From: Prinsepia uniflora
Lineage: Eukaryota > Streptophyta > Magnoliopsida > Rosales > Rosaceae
Direction of reading: 5' to 3'
Assembly: GCA_032719365.1 (NCBI GenBank)
Contig: CM064872.1
Coordinates: forward strand, 56,224,891-56,288,890
Length of the DNA: 64,000 bases
Position numbers and translations under genes: made by a program. Below are positions 30,901 to 42,200 of the stretch, piece by piece (the first letter of the stretch is position 1; each line of letters opens with the position of its first letter). The notes beneath the pieces are model-generated. The model was not told where the DNA came from and ran no database searches. It was given only the letters and a program-made list of their open reading frames with translations.

Positions 30901-32406
30901 GAACTCCGGAAGGCGGGAGTTATTTTGGGTACTGACGAGCATGGAGCTTTGTTGGCCAGCTTCCATGTGCGACCAGTACTGATTGATCGGATCATTGAAG
31001 CACAACTGCAGGATTTGATACTCTGTATTTACAGAATTGAGGTCGATGCGGATGGGAGACAGGATTTTACCATCCGGGACGATGGAGCACTGGTGAAATT
31101 GGGCCGTTTGTGCGTACCTGCAGTGGCAGAGTTACGGGCCGAGATACTTGAAGAGGCCCACAGTTCGGCCTATGCTATGCATCCGGGAGGTACAAAGATG
31201 TACCGTACCCTCCGGAACCATTATTGGTGGCCAGGAATGAAGAAGGATATTGCTGAGTTCGTGAGCAAATGCTTAACCTGTCAGCAGGTTAAGGCGGAAC
31301 GGCAGAGACCGTATGGGGCTATGCAGCCACTTCCGATTCCTGAGTGGAAGTGGGATCACATCACCATGGACTTCGTCTTTAAATTACCGAGGACTCAGAG
31401 TGGAGTGGACGGAGTATGGGTGATCGTGGATCGGTTAACCAAATCAGCCCATTTTCTGCCAGTTCAGGAAACCTATAAACCTAACCGACTGGCTCAGCTG
31501 TTTGTGAAGGAAATCATACGACTTCATGGTACGCCGGAATCGATCGTGTCTGATCGTGATCCGCGTTTCACTTCCAGGTTCTGGCGGAGTTTGCAAGCTA
31601 CTTTGGGAACAAACCTACGTTTCAGTACTGCTTTCCATCCACAGACCGATGGACAGTCTGAGAGAACCATTCAAACCCTGGAGGACATGATGAGGTCATG
31701 TGTACTACAGTTTCAAGACTCTTGGGATACTCATTTGCCATTGATGGAATTCGCTTACAACAACAGCTATCAGGCAAGCATCGGGATGGCACCTTATGAG
31801 GCACTGTATGGCCGACAGTGCAGGACACCTATCTGCTGGACGGAGGTAGGGGAGCGAGCGGCTGTAGGGCCGGAGATAATGGACTTAACCATGGAAACTG
31901 TTCGCGTGATCAAGGAAAGATTGAAGGTGGCACAGGATCGCCAGAAGAGTTATGCCGACCGACGGATTCGAGACTTGGAGTTTGAAGTGGGAGATTTTGT
32001 CTTCCTGAAGTTGTCTCCGTGGAAAGGGATTATCCGTTTTGGCCGACGGGGGAAACTGAGTCCGCGTTTTATCGGACCTTATGAGATTGTGGAGAGAATT
32101 GGCAGAGTTGCATACAGATTGGCACTACCCCCAGAACTATCAAGAGTTCACGATGTCTTCCACGTATCGATGTTGCGGATGTACGTACGAGATGCTTCTC
32201 ATGTACTTGGGGAACAACCTGTCGAACTACGGGAGGATTTGAGCTTTGAAGAACAACCAGTACAGATCTTGGATCGGAAGGACAAGGTACTACGTCGAAA
32301 GACGATCCCTCTCGTGAAAATTCTCTGGAGAAACCAGGATGTGGAAGAAGCCACATGGGAGCCTGAGGCTCAGATGCGAGAACAATTTCCTCATTTGTTT
32401 CTTTGA
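27961..32406 (+). CDS. Gag-Pol polyprotein, Ty3/gypsy (Tekay/Del type), intact
   Basis: A single frame of 1481 residues starting at ATG 27961 (MPPRRIPHTR); the upstream in-frame TTG is not a start. Order: Gag with the retrotransposon-gag fold (about residues 35-200), an Arg/Gly/Ser-rich linker, a CCHC zinc knuckle CFACGEEGHYACDC (from residue 275), aspartic protease with DAGATHS (D370), reverse transcriptase with FIDD (residues 704-707), RNase H (about 835-955), and integrase with its HHCC finger (H1067 to C1104 and C1107) and the D,D-E triad (D1137, D1198, E1234). The tail with ILDRKDKVLRRKTIPLVKILW and EEATWE is chromodomain-like, which in this lineage directs integration to heterochromatin. 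No stop or frameshift interrupts it, and the catalytic residues I can check are present, so it may be functional. Confidence 0.96.
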   Translation: MPPRRIPHTRTDEDLEREMECASIERAQRLGATPFCGGSNPEDAHDWITKWERIFSVMHCPPGERVTLAAFLLEGGAYQWWHGLEMSGWSVHTTTWEAFRSRFLDQYYPRSFRAAREAEFLRLEQGDMSVSDYEQTFGRLSRFAASFVSTEEDKCQRFELGLRGEIRASVTATTHASLRDMVDAAVRVEASLAAHQSRQPSGEGRRQDRPHHGPSGRKNNRGGSYRGAPSSFKGRGWSGRRGGSQGRGSGHNSGQHSSWSGASGGHSGRPRPVTCFACGEEGHYACDCPQLSKNNDAGGSSVVQSTASHTNGGRGQGGDRGAGRGARGRGRNGGPRAQVFAMTQQQARTAPGVVTGTLHIFNFLVRVLMDAGATHSFISRSCAGLLDCVVSALDCEMGVGTPMGTVYLVNQVIRRCPVRIEDVDLPADLIILDIHDFDIILGMDWLSEHGSLIDCCSKQVILRSPGLPEVIFQGERDGSPPEVISSLTATKLLRKGCQGYLAHVVSERVDTPVIDEIPVVCEFPDVFPEDLPGLPPSREIEFTIELLPGTRPISQAPYRMAPAELRELKTQLQELVDLGYVRPSTSPWGAPVLFVKKKEGSLRLCIDYRQLNKVTLRNQYPLPRIDDLFDQLRGAQCFSKIDLRSGYHQLRISEEDIPKTAFRTRYGHYEFLVMPFGLTNAPAAFMDLMNRVFRPYLDKFVIVFIDDILVYSRSARAHEEHLRLVLEKLRQEQVYAKLSKCQFWLSSIGFLGHVISTDGICVDPQKTEAVTNWARPTTVTEVRSFVGLAGYYRRFVEGFSKIAAPLTRLTRKGVKFIWDEQCDRSFQELKDRLTTAPVLALPDDSGEFVVFSDASLQGLGCVLMQTGKVIAYASRQLKTHELNYPTHDLELAAVVHALKIWRHYLFGATCRIYTDHQSLKYLFTQKELNMRQRRWLELLKDYDCTIEYHPGKANVVADALSRKSAGTIAHLGVVYLPLLVELRKAGVILGTDEHGALLASFHVRPVLIDRIIEAQLQDLILCIYRIEVDADGRQDFTIRDDGALVKLGRLCVPAVAELRAEILEEAHSSAYAMHPGGTKMYRTLRNHYWWPGMKKDIAEFVSKCLTCQQVKAERQRPYGAMQPLPIPEWKWDHITMDFVFKLPRTQSGVDGVWVIVDRLTKSAHFLPVQETYKPNRLAQLFVKEIIRLHGTPESIVSDRDPRFTSRFWRSLQATLGTNLRFSTAFHPQTDGQSERTIQTLEDMMRSCVLQFQDSWDTHLPLMEFAYNNSYQASIGMAPYEALYGRQCRTPICWTEVGERAAVGPEIMDLTMETVRVIKERLKVAQDRQKSYADRRIRDLEFEVGDFVFLKLSPWKGIIRFGRRGKLSPRFIGPYEIVERIGRVAYRLALPPELSRVHDVFHVSMLRMYVRDASHVLGEQPVELREDLSFEEQPVQILDRKDKVLRRKTIPLVKILWRNQDVEEATWEPEAQMREQFPHLFL

Positions 32407-32426
32407 AATTTCGGGACGAAATTTCT

Positions 32427-32440
32427 TAAGGGGGGAAGGT
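32427..32440 (+). other. Polypurine tract of element A
   Basis: AAGGGGGGAAGG sits directly before the 3' LTR and 20 bases after the stop codon. This RNase H-resistant tract primes plus-strand synthesis in LTR elements. Confidence 0.9.
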
Positions 32441-35426
32441 TGTAACACCCCGGAAATTCGAGGATTTCCATATTGTAATTTAATGTGTGATTGGACGATT
32501 TTACCCCTGTGAATGGTATGGTCAAATTGTTGACTTTTTGATTGATGAACTAAATGGACCTTGACCTATGACCGTGACGTAGTTCGGGACGTCACGAGTT
32601 CATAGACAGGTGGCACGTCCAATTCGGACGATCAGGGTAAAAGTTATGACTATCGGAAGTTCAGGGGCATTACCGTAATTTGGACTCTCGGGGGAAAATG
32701 TTGACTTTTCTTTTGACAACTAATTTTCAGTTGACTCTAGGACCGTTGGGTAGGCCTCGACGTCCTGAGTCCGTAGACAGGCGGCACGCCGAAATCGGAC
32801 TTCGTACGAGGAAGTTATGGTCAGAAACGTGAATTCGGGAAGTTCGTGTCTCGGTTTTCGTGTCGAATATTAAATTCAGGAAATCTGATTGGAGGACATC
32901 TGGTGAGTGACAAGTGTCACTCACCCATTGGCTAGATTGGATCAGATCCACTATTGGATTAATTATCATTTAAATCTGCTTTAAATTACAGCCCTTAGAT
33001 CTGAAATCCTTTGATTTGATCTCAGCCTTTGATCTCATTCTGAGATTTAATCCTGGCCCTTGATTCATTTTCCTATTCAGTATTAAAAGTCCATGAGTTC
33101 ATGCACCCATGTGTTCATTCCCTTAAACCGTGTGTGCGATTTCTCCCTGGAACCAGCCCATCAGCCACCACCACTCAACCCCACACCTCAGACAACCAGC
33201 AGCCACACCCCTGACGCCGGCCACCGCTCCACGGCCACCCTGCACGGCGGCATCCTTCCAAACCCGTGAAGGAAACCCGCGGAACCCAAGTCACCAAACC
33301 ATCCCAACCTTTGATCTAGGCCTGGAACCAACGTGCGGTTGTGACCACCGTGACTACTGGACGGCAAGGAGCTGACCCTGACAGTGTACGGCGGCGACAC
33401 GGCGGCGTTCAGACGTTAAACCCGTAGGTAACCATTTTCCTTCCCGGCTTCAAAACACCTGATTGTGACGTTGACATCATTGAGTTGTTGTTAGGACTCG
33501 TCTAGGTGACCTTGACGACCATTTTGGAACCAGGACCAGGGCTGAACAACCGTCGACTCACCGGGAAGGATTACCAGAACCGGCAACCAAGCTTCCCGTC
33601 GAGTCTCAGGTAACCTCCTAGACCTAAAACCTAATTCTAATTACATAGAACCAATCTAGGGACTAGGACGAGTATTTAGGAATTGAAAGGACTGAAAATG
33701 ACCCAGAAATGAAGGAATGGCAACCGGGTCTCGATCGCGGGTCTGATCGACCCGAGTTGCAGGAAAACGGGTCAACCCGTCTGATGACAGTGGTGCTGAC
33801 GTGGCACCCTGTCAGTCTGTCAGATGACGTGGACCAATCGTGAGCCGACACGTGTCACATGTCAGTGCACAGTCAGCACTGACATGTCAGTGACGTGGAC
33901 CAGTCAGGGACTGCCACGTGTCACTGACATGTCAGTGACGTGGACCAGTGCCGTGCTGACACGTGGCACATGTCAGATCTGACACGTGGTCTGACAGATC
34001 AGTGAGGTGGACCAATCAGATGGTGACACGTGGCACCTGTCAGAGTCTGACATGTCAGACCTGCCAGCTGTCAGATGACGTCAGCATGACGTCATGCTGA
34101 CGTCAGCAGTGACGTCAGCGATGACGTCAGCAGTGACGTCAGCAGGAACTGTTCCTGCGTTGACCGGCGCGTGGGGGTGCGTGTGAACAGTGTTTCTGGT
34201 GGGACCACCACCATTCTTTAGGTTTCGACGATCCGGATCCAATGGCGGTGGTTTCGGGTCGATCGGAGATCATTAAGTTGGTCAAAATAAGGTTTATTGC
34301 CTTGGGAAGCGCGTTCGGGCGGCTTTCCCGGGTCGGTTTCGACCTAGGCTTTCATGGTTGAATGTTGGGGGTTTAATTTGACCTTTACGAATACTTGGAT
34401 TTGACAGGGATTGTACATTTGTACCAGGACGAGGGTATACGTTCGGTTTCTAGCAGGATTGTACTGTGAGTGGGCCATTTTCTTAAACCCTTGTGTGCAT
34501 AAATGTTTTCTGGTTTTATTATACTTATTCACATGCTAAAATAATGATGGTTTTGATGATATGGAAAGTGTGGTTATGGCACGTTTCACGGTATTTGGGC
34601 TTGAGACCCGTCCGGTGAAACTGAATGGTTGGTTCGGATTCTATCTATGTATATATATGTTTGCATGTGGATATCAATAAAATGTATTTGTTACTGCACT
34701 GTATAGATCCTTCCATATTGTATTGTCTCCTCCGGATGAGGTACCCCGGAGAGGTCACGGACGTCTAGTACGTCCAGCGTCTATGACGCTAAGCATCGGG
34801 GATGCTGTACCCGAACGGGGTTCGGGGATTGAACTCGGAAATTGAGACCCGAGTGGCACGCGTAGCCTTGTGATTGTGACCTATTGGACGTCAGGGACGT
34901 CAGACATCAGGGATGTCGGGATTGGAGTGTATAGTGCAGCAACTAAAATTATGGTTATGGTTTTGCTATATGCCTTATGGTTCATATTATATGGTTTATG
35001 ATTTTGGAATTATGGTGCACGCATATTTGGAAAACGGAGGGGTAAATTATATGTTTTACTTATCAAACGATTTCATAAACTTGTGTTTCGGTCCACTCAC
35101 CCTTACTGTTTTGATAACCCCTCCAGGTCGGGAAACTGAGGTAGAGGAGGAACCAGAGGCTGAGGCATAGATCTACTTCTGCGTACCTGAACCCCTGCTG
35201 GGCGGTGTACCCGCAGGATTACTTTAGAGTCGTGCTCGCAAATTTGTAATTTTGGATTATATCCCTTGTCTGACATTCGTTTAATTCGGATTTTATGTAT
35301 GACTTTAATTTGGTTATTTATGCTTTTAAATGTTTTGAGGTTAAAATTGGTATGAATTATTGGGTGTCAGACGGGAGCAGGGCACGTCCCCTTGTGGTCC
35401 CTGTGGGATCGGGGCGGGTCCTGTCA
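32441..35426 (+). mobile_element. 3' LTR of element A (2986 bp)
   Basis: Nearly identical to the 5' LTR. Differences seen: one extra base near 33033, two substitutions near 33407-33420, one near 33838, one near 34176 and one near 34542, all transitions. It keeps the palindrome (32902-32925), the octamer array (about 34076-34141) and the hairpin chain (about 34730-34917). It ends CCTGTCA followed by the second TTTGA (35427-35431). Confidence 0.95.
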
Positions 35427-35638
35427 TTTGATGTTTTCAATACCCTTCAGGTTAATAGCGGATGCGGGCAGTAACAGAGGCTGAGACATCACACTCTTCC
35501 TTCGATCCTAATGCACTCTGGAAGCCCTAGAAGAGGGGCTAAGGTTGGAATTATCCCTTGTTAGACACGTCGTGTCAGACAGGAGTAGACACGTCTCGCG
35601 TAAATCCCGGGGGATTTGGGTCAGGTCTTGACATAAAC
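35427..35638 (+). mobile_element. Element B 3' LTR remnant, end part, with right TSDs of A and B
   Basis: 35427-35431 is the second TTTGA of element A. From there the sequence continues LTR B (compare 12180-12387): TTTTCAATACCCTTCAGG, the ATCACACTC...CGATCCT block, the GTCAGACAGGAG motif, ending GTCAGGTCTTGACA at 35633. TAAAC at 35634-35638 repeats 9681-9685 and closes element B. Confidence 0.82.
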
Positions 35639-36319
35639 TATGAAGGAATAAATGTGTGAGGGTAAGTTTAAGAGACCCCTTGCACGTTCACCCAAAAAAA
35701 AAAGGAAAACATGATAATTGAACCTTACAACCAAGTTGGAAAACGTTGTGGTTAGCTATGGATAGAAATGTCTTGATCTATTTTTAAATCTGGTTTCAAA
35801 ACCCCTTTTATTTGCCTTACTTTTTTTTTTTTGCATTACAAGTTATTATTTTTTACGCATCTTCGATTCAAAACCTCCATTTTTGTATGTGTCTTGTGTC
35901 TTGTATATCTACTTGTGAACTAACTAATTCATTGCTTTGGATACACGTTGAGTTAAGTCCTTATGAGATTCGTCCCTTACTTATACCACTATATTATTAT
36001 CTGATTAGTACAGTTAATTATTAAGGATTGTATGCGTTTATTTATCATAATTTTTTTTTTCAACAAGCATCCACCAAACTCTTCAAATGTAGATTTTAGA
36101 CAAATTTAACCTAAAATTTGTCTAAAAATATTAAAATAGCCATGCTATAGATTTTCTAGGACAGTTCCTTATATTGAATTTAACATTAAAAGTAAAAAGG
36201 ATGTTCGAAGGCTGTGCTTGAAAATTATTTTGATATTTTAAAATAAATTTTAAGTTAAATTTGTCCGAAAATATATTTAAAGAGATACGAGGAGAACTGA
36301 TATTAGTGGTACTAAAAAC
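35639..36319 (+). other. AT-rich sequence, right half of the older element interrupted by B
   Basis: No gene. It continues the stretch that stops at 9685. The part up to about 36010 has the phrases typical of large LTR-element tails (see 8707-9680); from there to 36319 it is A/T-rich intergenic DNA with poly-T runs (35820, 36050). Confidence 0.4.
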
Positions 36320-36852
36320 TAAGGGTGTCAATTTTTAACACGACTCGAAAATCCGTACGAAATTTATCGGGGTCAACCCGAACGATTAAAATTTCGGGTC
36401 ATTTTCGGGTCAACCTGTTATGACCCGTTTATTAAACGAGTGGGTTTCGGGTCAACCTGTTAACCCGTATAATGACCTGTTAATCCGTTTAATAAATGGA
36501 TAGATTTCGAGTTAACAGGTTAACCCCGTATATTGACTTATATATTAACCCATTTAATAAACGTGTCATTACTAACTCATATATCTACCCATTTATCTAT
36601 CTAAATATCTATTAAATCTTATAATTTAAATAGGTTAAACATATTAAACGGATCAAACGGGTCATAAGTTAATTGAGTTTTGAGTATGACCTGTTTATTA
36701 AATGGGTTACACAGGTTATTAACAAGTTGGGTTCGAGTTGGACATTATTAACACGATTATTAAATTGGTCGAATTCAGATTGGTATAAATGGGTAAAACA
36801 GAATTCATAACACGACACAAATAAGACACAACACGACCCATTGCCACCCCTA
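36320..36852. mobile_element. hAT-type MITE, 533 bp
   Basis: The left end reads TAAGGGTGTCAA and the right end, inverted, TAGGGGTGGCAA: 12-bp terminal inverted repeats with two mismatches. Eight flanking bases are CTAAAAAC on the left (36312-36319) and CTAAAAAT on the right (36853-36860). Eight-base duplications and GGGGTGGCAA ends are typical of hAT elements. The interior is made of GGGTCAACCCG/AACGGGTTGACC-like repeats and codes for nothing, so it depends on a transposase made elsewhere. Confidence 0.75.
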
Positions 36853-37006
36853 CTAAAAATTTTTTTTTTTTTTTTTTCCGAAACACCCCTACTAAAAATT
36901 ACTTAAATATAGTCATAAGAGACGCATTCGTTCATTAGCGAAAGCTGTATTTCCAAATTATGAAATTACGAACCACTGTACTTGTCTGTCAGAGTGTCCC
37001 CACAGC

Positions 37007-37015
37007 GTATAAAAA
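37007..37015 (+). promoter_or_regulatory. Probable TATA box of the importin gene
   Basis: GTATAAAAA lies about 195 bp before the start codon at 37204 in an otherwise unremarkable stretch. A transcription start near 37040 would follow from usual plant spacing. Confidence 0.5.
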
Positions 37016-37203
37016 CCCTTCACTACAAAGGAAACCAGACCCCAAAAACCTCACCCTTGCGCTACAACAAAAAGCATAGCCTCCGTTTCCCTTCGCTGGA
37101 AGGCTCCCCCCACCGCCTGAAACGGTGTCGCTTTACCGGTATTGATAACCCTAGATACACAGTGGGAGCCAGAGAGACCGCGAAAAAAAAAAAGGTAAAC
37201 GGC

Positions 37204-39238
37204 ATGTCGCAGTCACTGGAGCTATTGCTGATACAATTCTTGATGCCGGACAACGACGCTCGGCGGCAAGCGGAGGACCAGATTAAGCGGTTGGCTAAGG
37301 ACCCTCAGGTGGTGCCTGCGCTCGTCCAACACCTCCGCACCGCCAAAACTCCGAACGTGAGACAATTGGCGGCTGTGCTTCTGAGAAAGAAGATCACAGG
37401 ACACTGGGCCAAACTCTCTCCTCAGATTAAGCAACTTGTTAAACAGTCCCTTATTGAAAGCATTACCATGGAGCACAGGTATCTCAATTCCATTGTTTCA
37501 ATTGTGTTCTGTATTTGAATTGGTTTGTTGATTGAAGAGTGTGACAAGAGAGATATTTTTCTTTCCATGGGGTTTATGCAGTCCGCCAGTGAGGCGAGCG
37601 AGTGCCAATGTAGTTAGTATCGTTGCTAAATATGCGGTTCCAGCTGGAGAGTGGCCGGATTTGTTGCCTTTCCTGTTTCAATGTAGTCAAAGTGCACAGG
37701 AAGAACACAGAGAGGTAATTAAATTCAGAAACAAATCCTTTTGTTGTTATGCTCTCTTTATGATCAGAATCACAATGAACAATGGATGCTTGAATGTGCT
37801 ATATATGATATAGGGTGTGTAGAAATGTTTTCTGAAAAGCATTCATTTTTATTAGTATTTCAATGTATAGAATTTTTTTAAAATTAAGTTTCCTTTGATT
37901 TTGACTTACTCGTGTTTTTTACCTGCTTTAGTTTTGTAGCCATGAAATCCTTTGCTCTAAACCATTGCATGAATTCAACTTTTAATTTGATCAAACCTGT
38001 CTTTTTTTTTTTCTTATCCTTACAACACCTACATACCACATACTCTTCCTTGGTGCTTCCTAGTTCGCAGTTCTAAATCTTCGCTGGTTCAACTCAATGG
38101 TTATGCATGTTTTGCATGCTTCACTAATATCAATTATTCGTAGGCCACAAAAGTTTATTTTAACAAATTGGGGAAAGGACAAGACAGACAAGTTTCCAGC
38201 AATGTATGTTCTACAAAACTGAAAATTAGAAGAAAATTTAAAATCAATCTCATAGCTCAAAAGATTAAAAAATCTGAAAATTTTACATCACTCAATAATC
38301 CATGAACACTTGTATTTATAATGGTCCTCAGTTACTAGATACAATACACTGACTTATATGTTTTTTTTTTCTCTGGTTGAAATAAGGTGGCATTGATCCT
38401 TTTCAGCTCACTGACTGAAACAATAGGGAATACCTTTCGACCACATTTTGCAGATTTGCAAGCTCTTCTTCTAAAATGCCTGCAGGATGAGACGAGTAAC
38501 CGTGTCAGAGTTGCTGCGCTCAAGTAAGGATTATCATAATATTTATCTTTTATAATTTATTTATTTTTATGCTTCTTTTGCTAACAAGTGATTAGCTTGT
38601 CTCTGCTAATTAGAATATTTTAATTAATATGCCAGGGCAGTGGGGTCTTTTCTAGAATTCACTCATGATGGGGCTGAAGTGGTGAGTTTGTATTCATGTC
38701 ATCACTTTTGATTATAATGGGAAGTAGAGCATCATAATAAATATGATTTTGGTGCATATCCTTTTTTAGTGATACATTCTTCAGTATCTGATCATTTTCT
38801 TCTATTATATATACTTGGGTAAGTTGGATGACTTCTATGCTTTTGCTATTGGACTCGTTTGAGAACAAAGTGAGTTTCGCTTTTTTTCTCGAAAGCAAAT
38901 GGCAAGGAAACAACTTCAAGCATGAAAATGAAACTTTGCATGCACTCAACAGATAAAGCTTTTAATATAAACTAAAGCAACGTTTATATCATTTATATCC
39001 TTCTCATCACTTTACAGGAGTGTTTTTTTTTCCCTTGTTTTAAAGAAAAAATATTAATTCAGTCTTTTGTTGCTAGGATAGAACACGTTCTTGATTAGTT
39101 TTGGCCAAAGTAATAGTATTTAGCTCTTATATTAAATTTTCGTACATTACACTCTAGTATTTTGTATCTGAAGTTAAACCAGAGTTCACAGTGTCAATTT
39201 GAACTAAACAATGATCACAATGTGATCAGATTTCTTTT

Positions 39239-39271
<33 letters not shown>

Positions 39272-42200
39272 GATCCCAAGTTTAGCAACACAGGATAATA
39301 TTATTCCTTTGCTATTTTATTCCAAGTAATCTGATTATTTCCACATGTCACATCAAGTATGCCAAACGTGTTTTTTTTTTTGTATGTTGTTATTTTTTGT
39401 TTCTCCCTAATCTCCTACAATGCATTTTCTGGTGTAGCTCATAATTTCTTTGTTTTTTGGCCTTGATCTTATCCATACTAATGCAGATGAGGTTTCGAGA
39501 TTTCATTCCCAGCATCTTAAATGTATCAAGACAATGCCTTGCAGCTGGTGAGGAGGATGTTGCCGTTATCGCTTTTGAAATTTTTGATGAGTTGATTGAA
39601 TCTCCCGCACCTCTTCTCGGGGAATCTGTTAAATCTATTGTGCAATTCTCTCTTGAAGTTTGCTCAAGTCAAAGTTTGGAATCTAATACACGTCATCAGG
39701 TTAGTAAAAAGGGTCAATAGTTTTCTTATATGTTCTTTATGCTCTCAATCCTTGGTTGGGATACAAATATGTTGGGCTGATAGTTAACTTATTTGCTCAG
39801 AAATAAATAGAGACTTCGTCTCCCCCCTTCCCCCTCTGTTTCTCTTTCAATGTTTGCCATCTTTGTTTGTGCTGCTGCTTTTATCTCTCAGGGAATTCAG
39901 ATAATTTCATGGCTTGCAAAGTATAAATCCAGTTCCCTCAAAAAACATAAGCTGGCCATCCCTATTCTGCAAGTTATGTGCCCATTGCTTGCAGAATCAA
40001 ATGATGAAGATAAAGATGATGATCTTGCTCCAGATCGAGCTGCTGCAGAAGTGATTGACACAATGGCTTTGAACATACCTAAACATGTTTTCCACCCTGT
40101 TTTTGAATTTGCTTCTATAAGCAGTCAGAATGAAAATCCAAAATATCGGGAAGCTTCTGTTACTGCTTTAGGTGTCATTTCAGAGGGTTGTTTAGAGTTG
40201 ATAAAAGATAAGTTGGATCCAGTTCTTCATATCGTTTTAGGCGCTTTGAGAGATCCTGAGGAAATGGTTAGAGGGGCTGCGTCATTTGCGTTGGGTCAGT
40301 TCGCTGAGCATTTGCAGCCTGAAATTGTCTCTCACTATCAAAGTGTACTTCCATGCATCTTGAATGCCCTTGAGGATGCATCTGATGAAGTGAAGGTATG
40401 TTTGGTAGCTGGAAGGAATATAGAAGATTGTTATGATCAAGTAGATGTATTATAACTAAAAATATCTGTATGTGCAGGAAAAGTCATATTATGCTTTGGC
40501 AGCATTTTGTGAGAATATGGGTGAAGAAATTCTTCCTTTCCTTGATCCATTGATGGAAAAATTATTGGGAGCCCTCCAGTATAGCCCTCGTAATTTGCAG
40601 GAGACATGCATGGTATTGAGGTCTTCTTGGCCTAGATAGTTCATATGATTTTTCTAAACATTTTCTAGTTTAAATTTTAATGGATGGTTTATTTATGTTA
40701 GTTCTTTTGCATCATATTGCAGTCTGCCATTGGTTCAGTTGCTTCTGCTGCAGAACAGGCTTTCGTGCCATATGCTGAAAGAGTTTTGGAGTTGATGAAA
40801 AATTTCTTGGTGCTGATTAACGATGTGGATCTTCGTTCACGAGCGAGAGCTACTGAATTAGTTGGAATAGTTGCTATGTCTGTGGGGAGAACTAGGATGG
40901 AGCCAATTATACCCCCTTACATAGAAGCTGCAATTTCTGTAAATACATTTTTCTTCCTTTTGATTATGATTATTTTGTCTAAGTGATGTGGGCTTACATG
41001 GCTTGTATGTTGATAGGGTTTTGGATTAGAGTTCAGTGAGCTTCGAGAGTATACACACGGATTCTTCAGCAATGTGGCAGAAATTTTGGATGATGGCTTT
41101 ATACAGGTTTGGAAGGCTTTATTAGGTTTAGGGTGAAATTATCCACTTGATGCCCATGCTCATGAAGTTTTTTTACCCTTTTTGGAAACAGTATCTTCCT
41201 CATGTTGTGCCCCTAGCATTTTCTTCGTGCAATCTTGATGATGGATCTGCAGTTGACATTGATGAGTCTGATGATGAGAATGCTAATGGATTTGGTGCAG
41301 TTTCATCAGATGATGAAGCTCATTATGAGCCTAGAGTCCGAAATATCAGCATAAGAACAGGAGTTTTAGATGAAAAGGCAGCTGCAACTCAAGCGCTTGG
41401 GTTACTTGCACTACATACGAAGGCCTCATATGGACCGTATCCTGTTAACTTTTAAATTGATTTGAATATTTGGTAAGTTTTTCTTTTATGAAAATAAAAT
41501 GTTAGTGGATAAAACTTTTATTTGTGATCTTGACTTATTTTAAGATACTTGGAGGAATCATTCAAGATTCTAGTACGGCACTCAGGGTACTTTCATGAAG
41601 ATGTTCGGCTTCAGGCAATCATTTCTTTGAAACGTGAGTTTTATACGTGTGTGGGTTATTTAACCAGAAAAAATGCACATATTTATTATATATTGTTAAC
41701 TGGATTGTTTGCAGGATAACTTAGATATGTATGCACATTTTACATTTATGTATATCAAACTATTATGGCCTTACTCTTTTCTCCATGTACATAAAAAAAA
41801 AATTACCTTCTAGCTTCATATATAGGTCTTCCTTATTATTCTTAGTAGTATTAGCCGACAACAGACTTATCTGTCAAGGCTCCCTTATTTTACAAGATAC
41901 TTGAAATTTGGATGGTCTTGGATGCTATTATGGTTAATTATAAGAAAATATTTCATACTTTTTGTCGTATTAGAGCGAGGTGACCAACGTATAAACCTTA
42001 ACCGCCACTCATGCCACACGTTACCCATTCACTCGCCCCATGTTAGGTTGGCAAAGCCGCTACACGTAAAGGGGTGTGTTGGAGTGTGAGGCAGTGTCTC
42101 ACATCGGAAAAACACAACTTCAATTTGTACCTTAAATATGTTTGGGCTACTCCCTATAAGGTATGAAAGTTTTTTGTATTGAATAATGTGTTTGTACATG

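Larger units (their letters stand above)
24844..35426 (+). mobile_element. Complete Ty3/gypsy element A (Tekay/Del chromovirus type)
   Basis: Total length 10.58 kb: LTR 24844-27828, primer-binding site at 27832, Gag-Pol frame 27961-32406, polypurine tract 32427-32439, LTR 32441-35426. TTTGA is duplicated on both sides (24839-24843 and 35427-35431). All parts needed for transposition are present. Long LTRs, an initiator methionine tRNA primer, one fused Gag-Pol frame and a chromodomain-like tail point to the Tekay/Del lineage; a phylogeny of the reverse transcriptase would settle it. It sits inside the 3' LTR of element B. Confidence 0.93.

Noticed and set aside
36982..37203. In-frame N-terminal extension of importin by 74 codons
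   Set aside because: It has no ATG, overlaps the probable TATA box region, and the family begins M-S/A-QSLELLLIQF.
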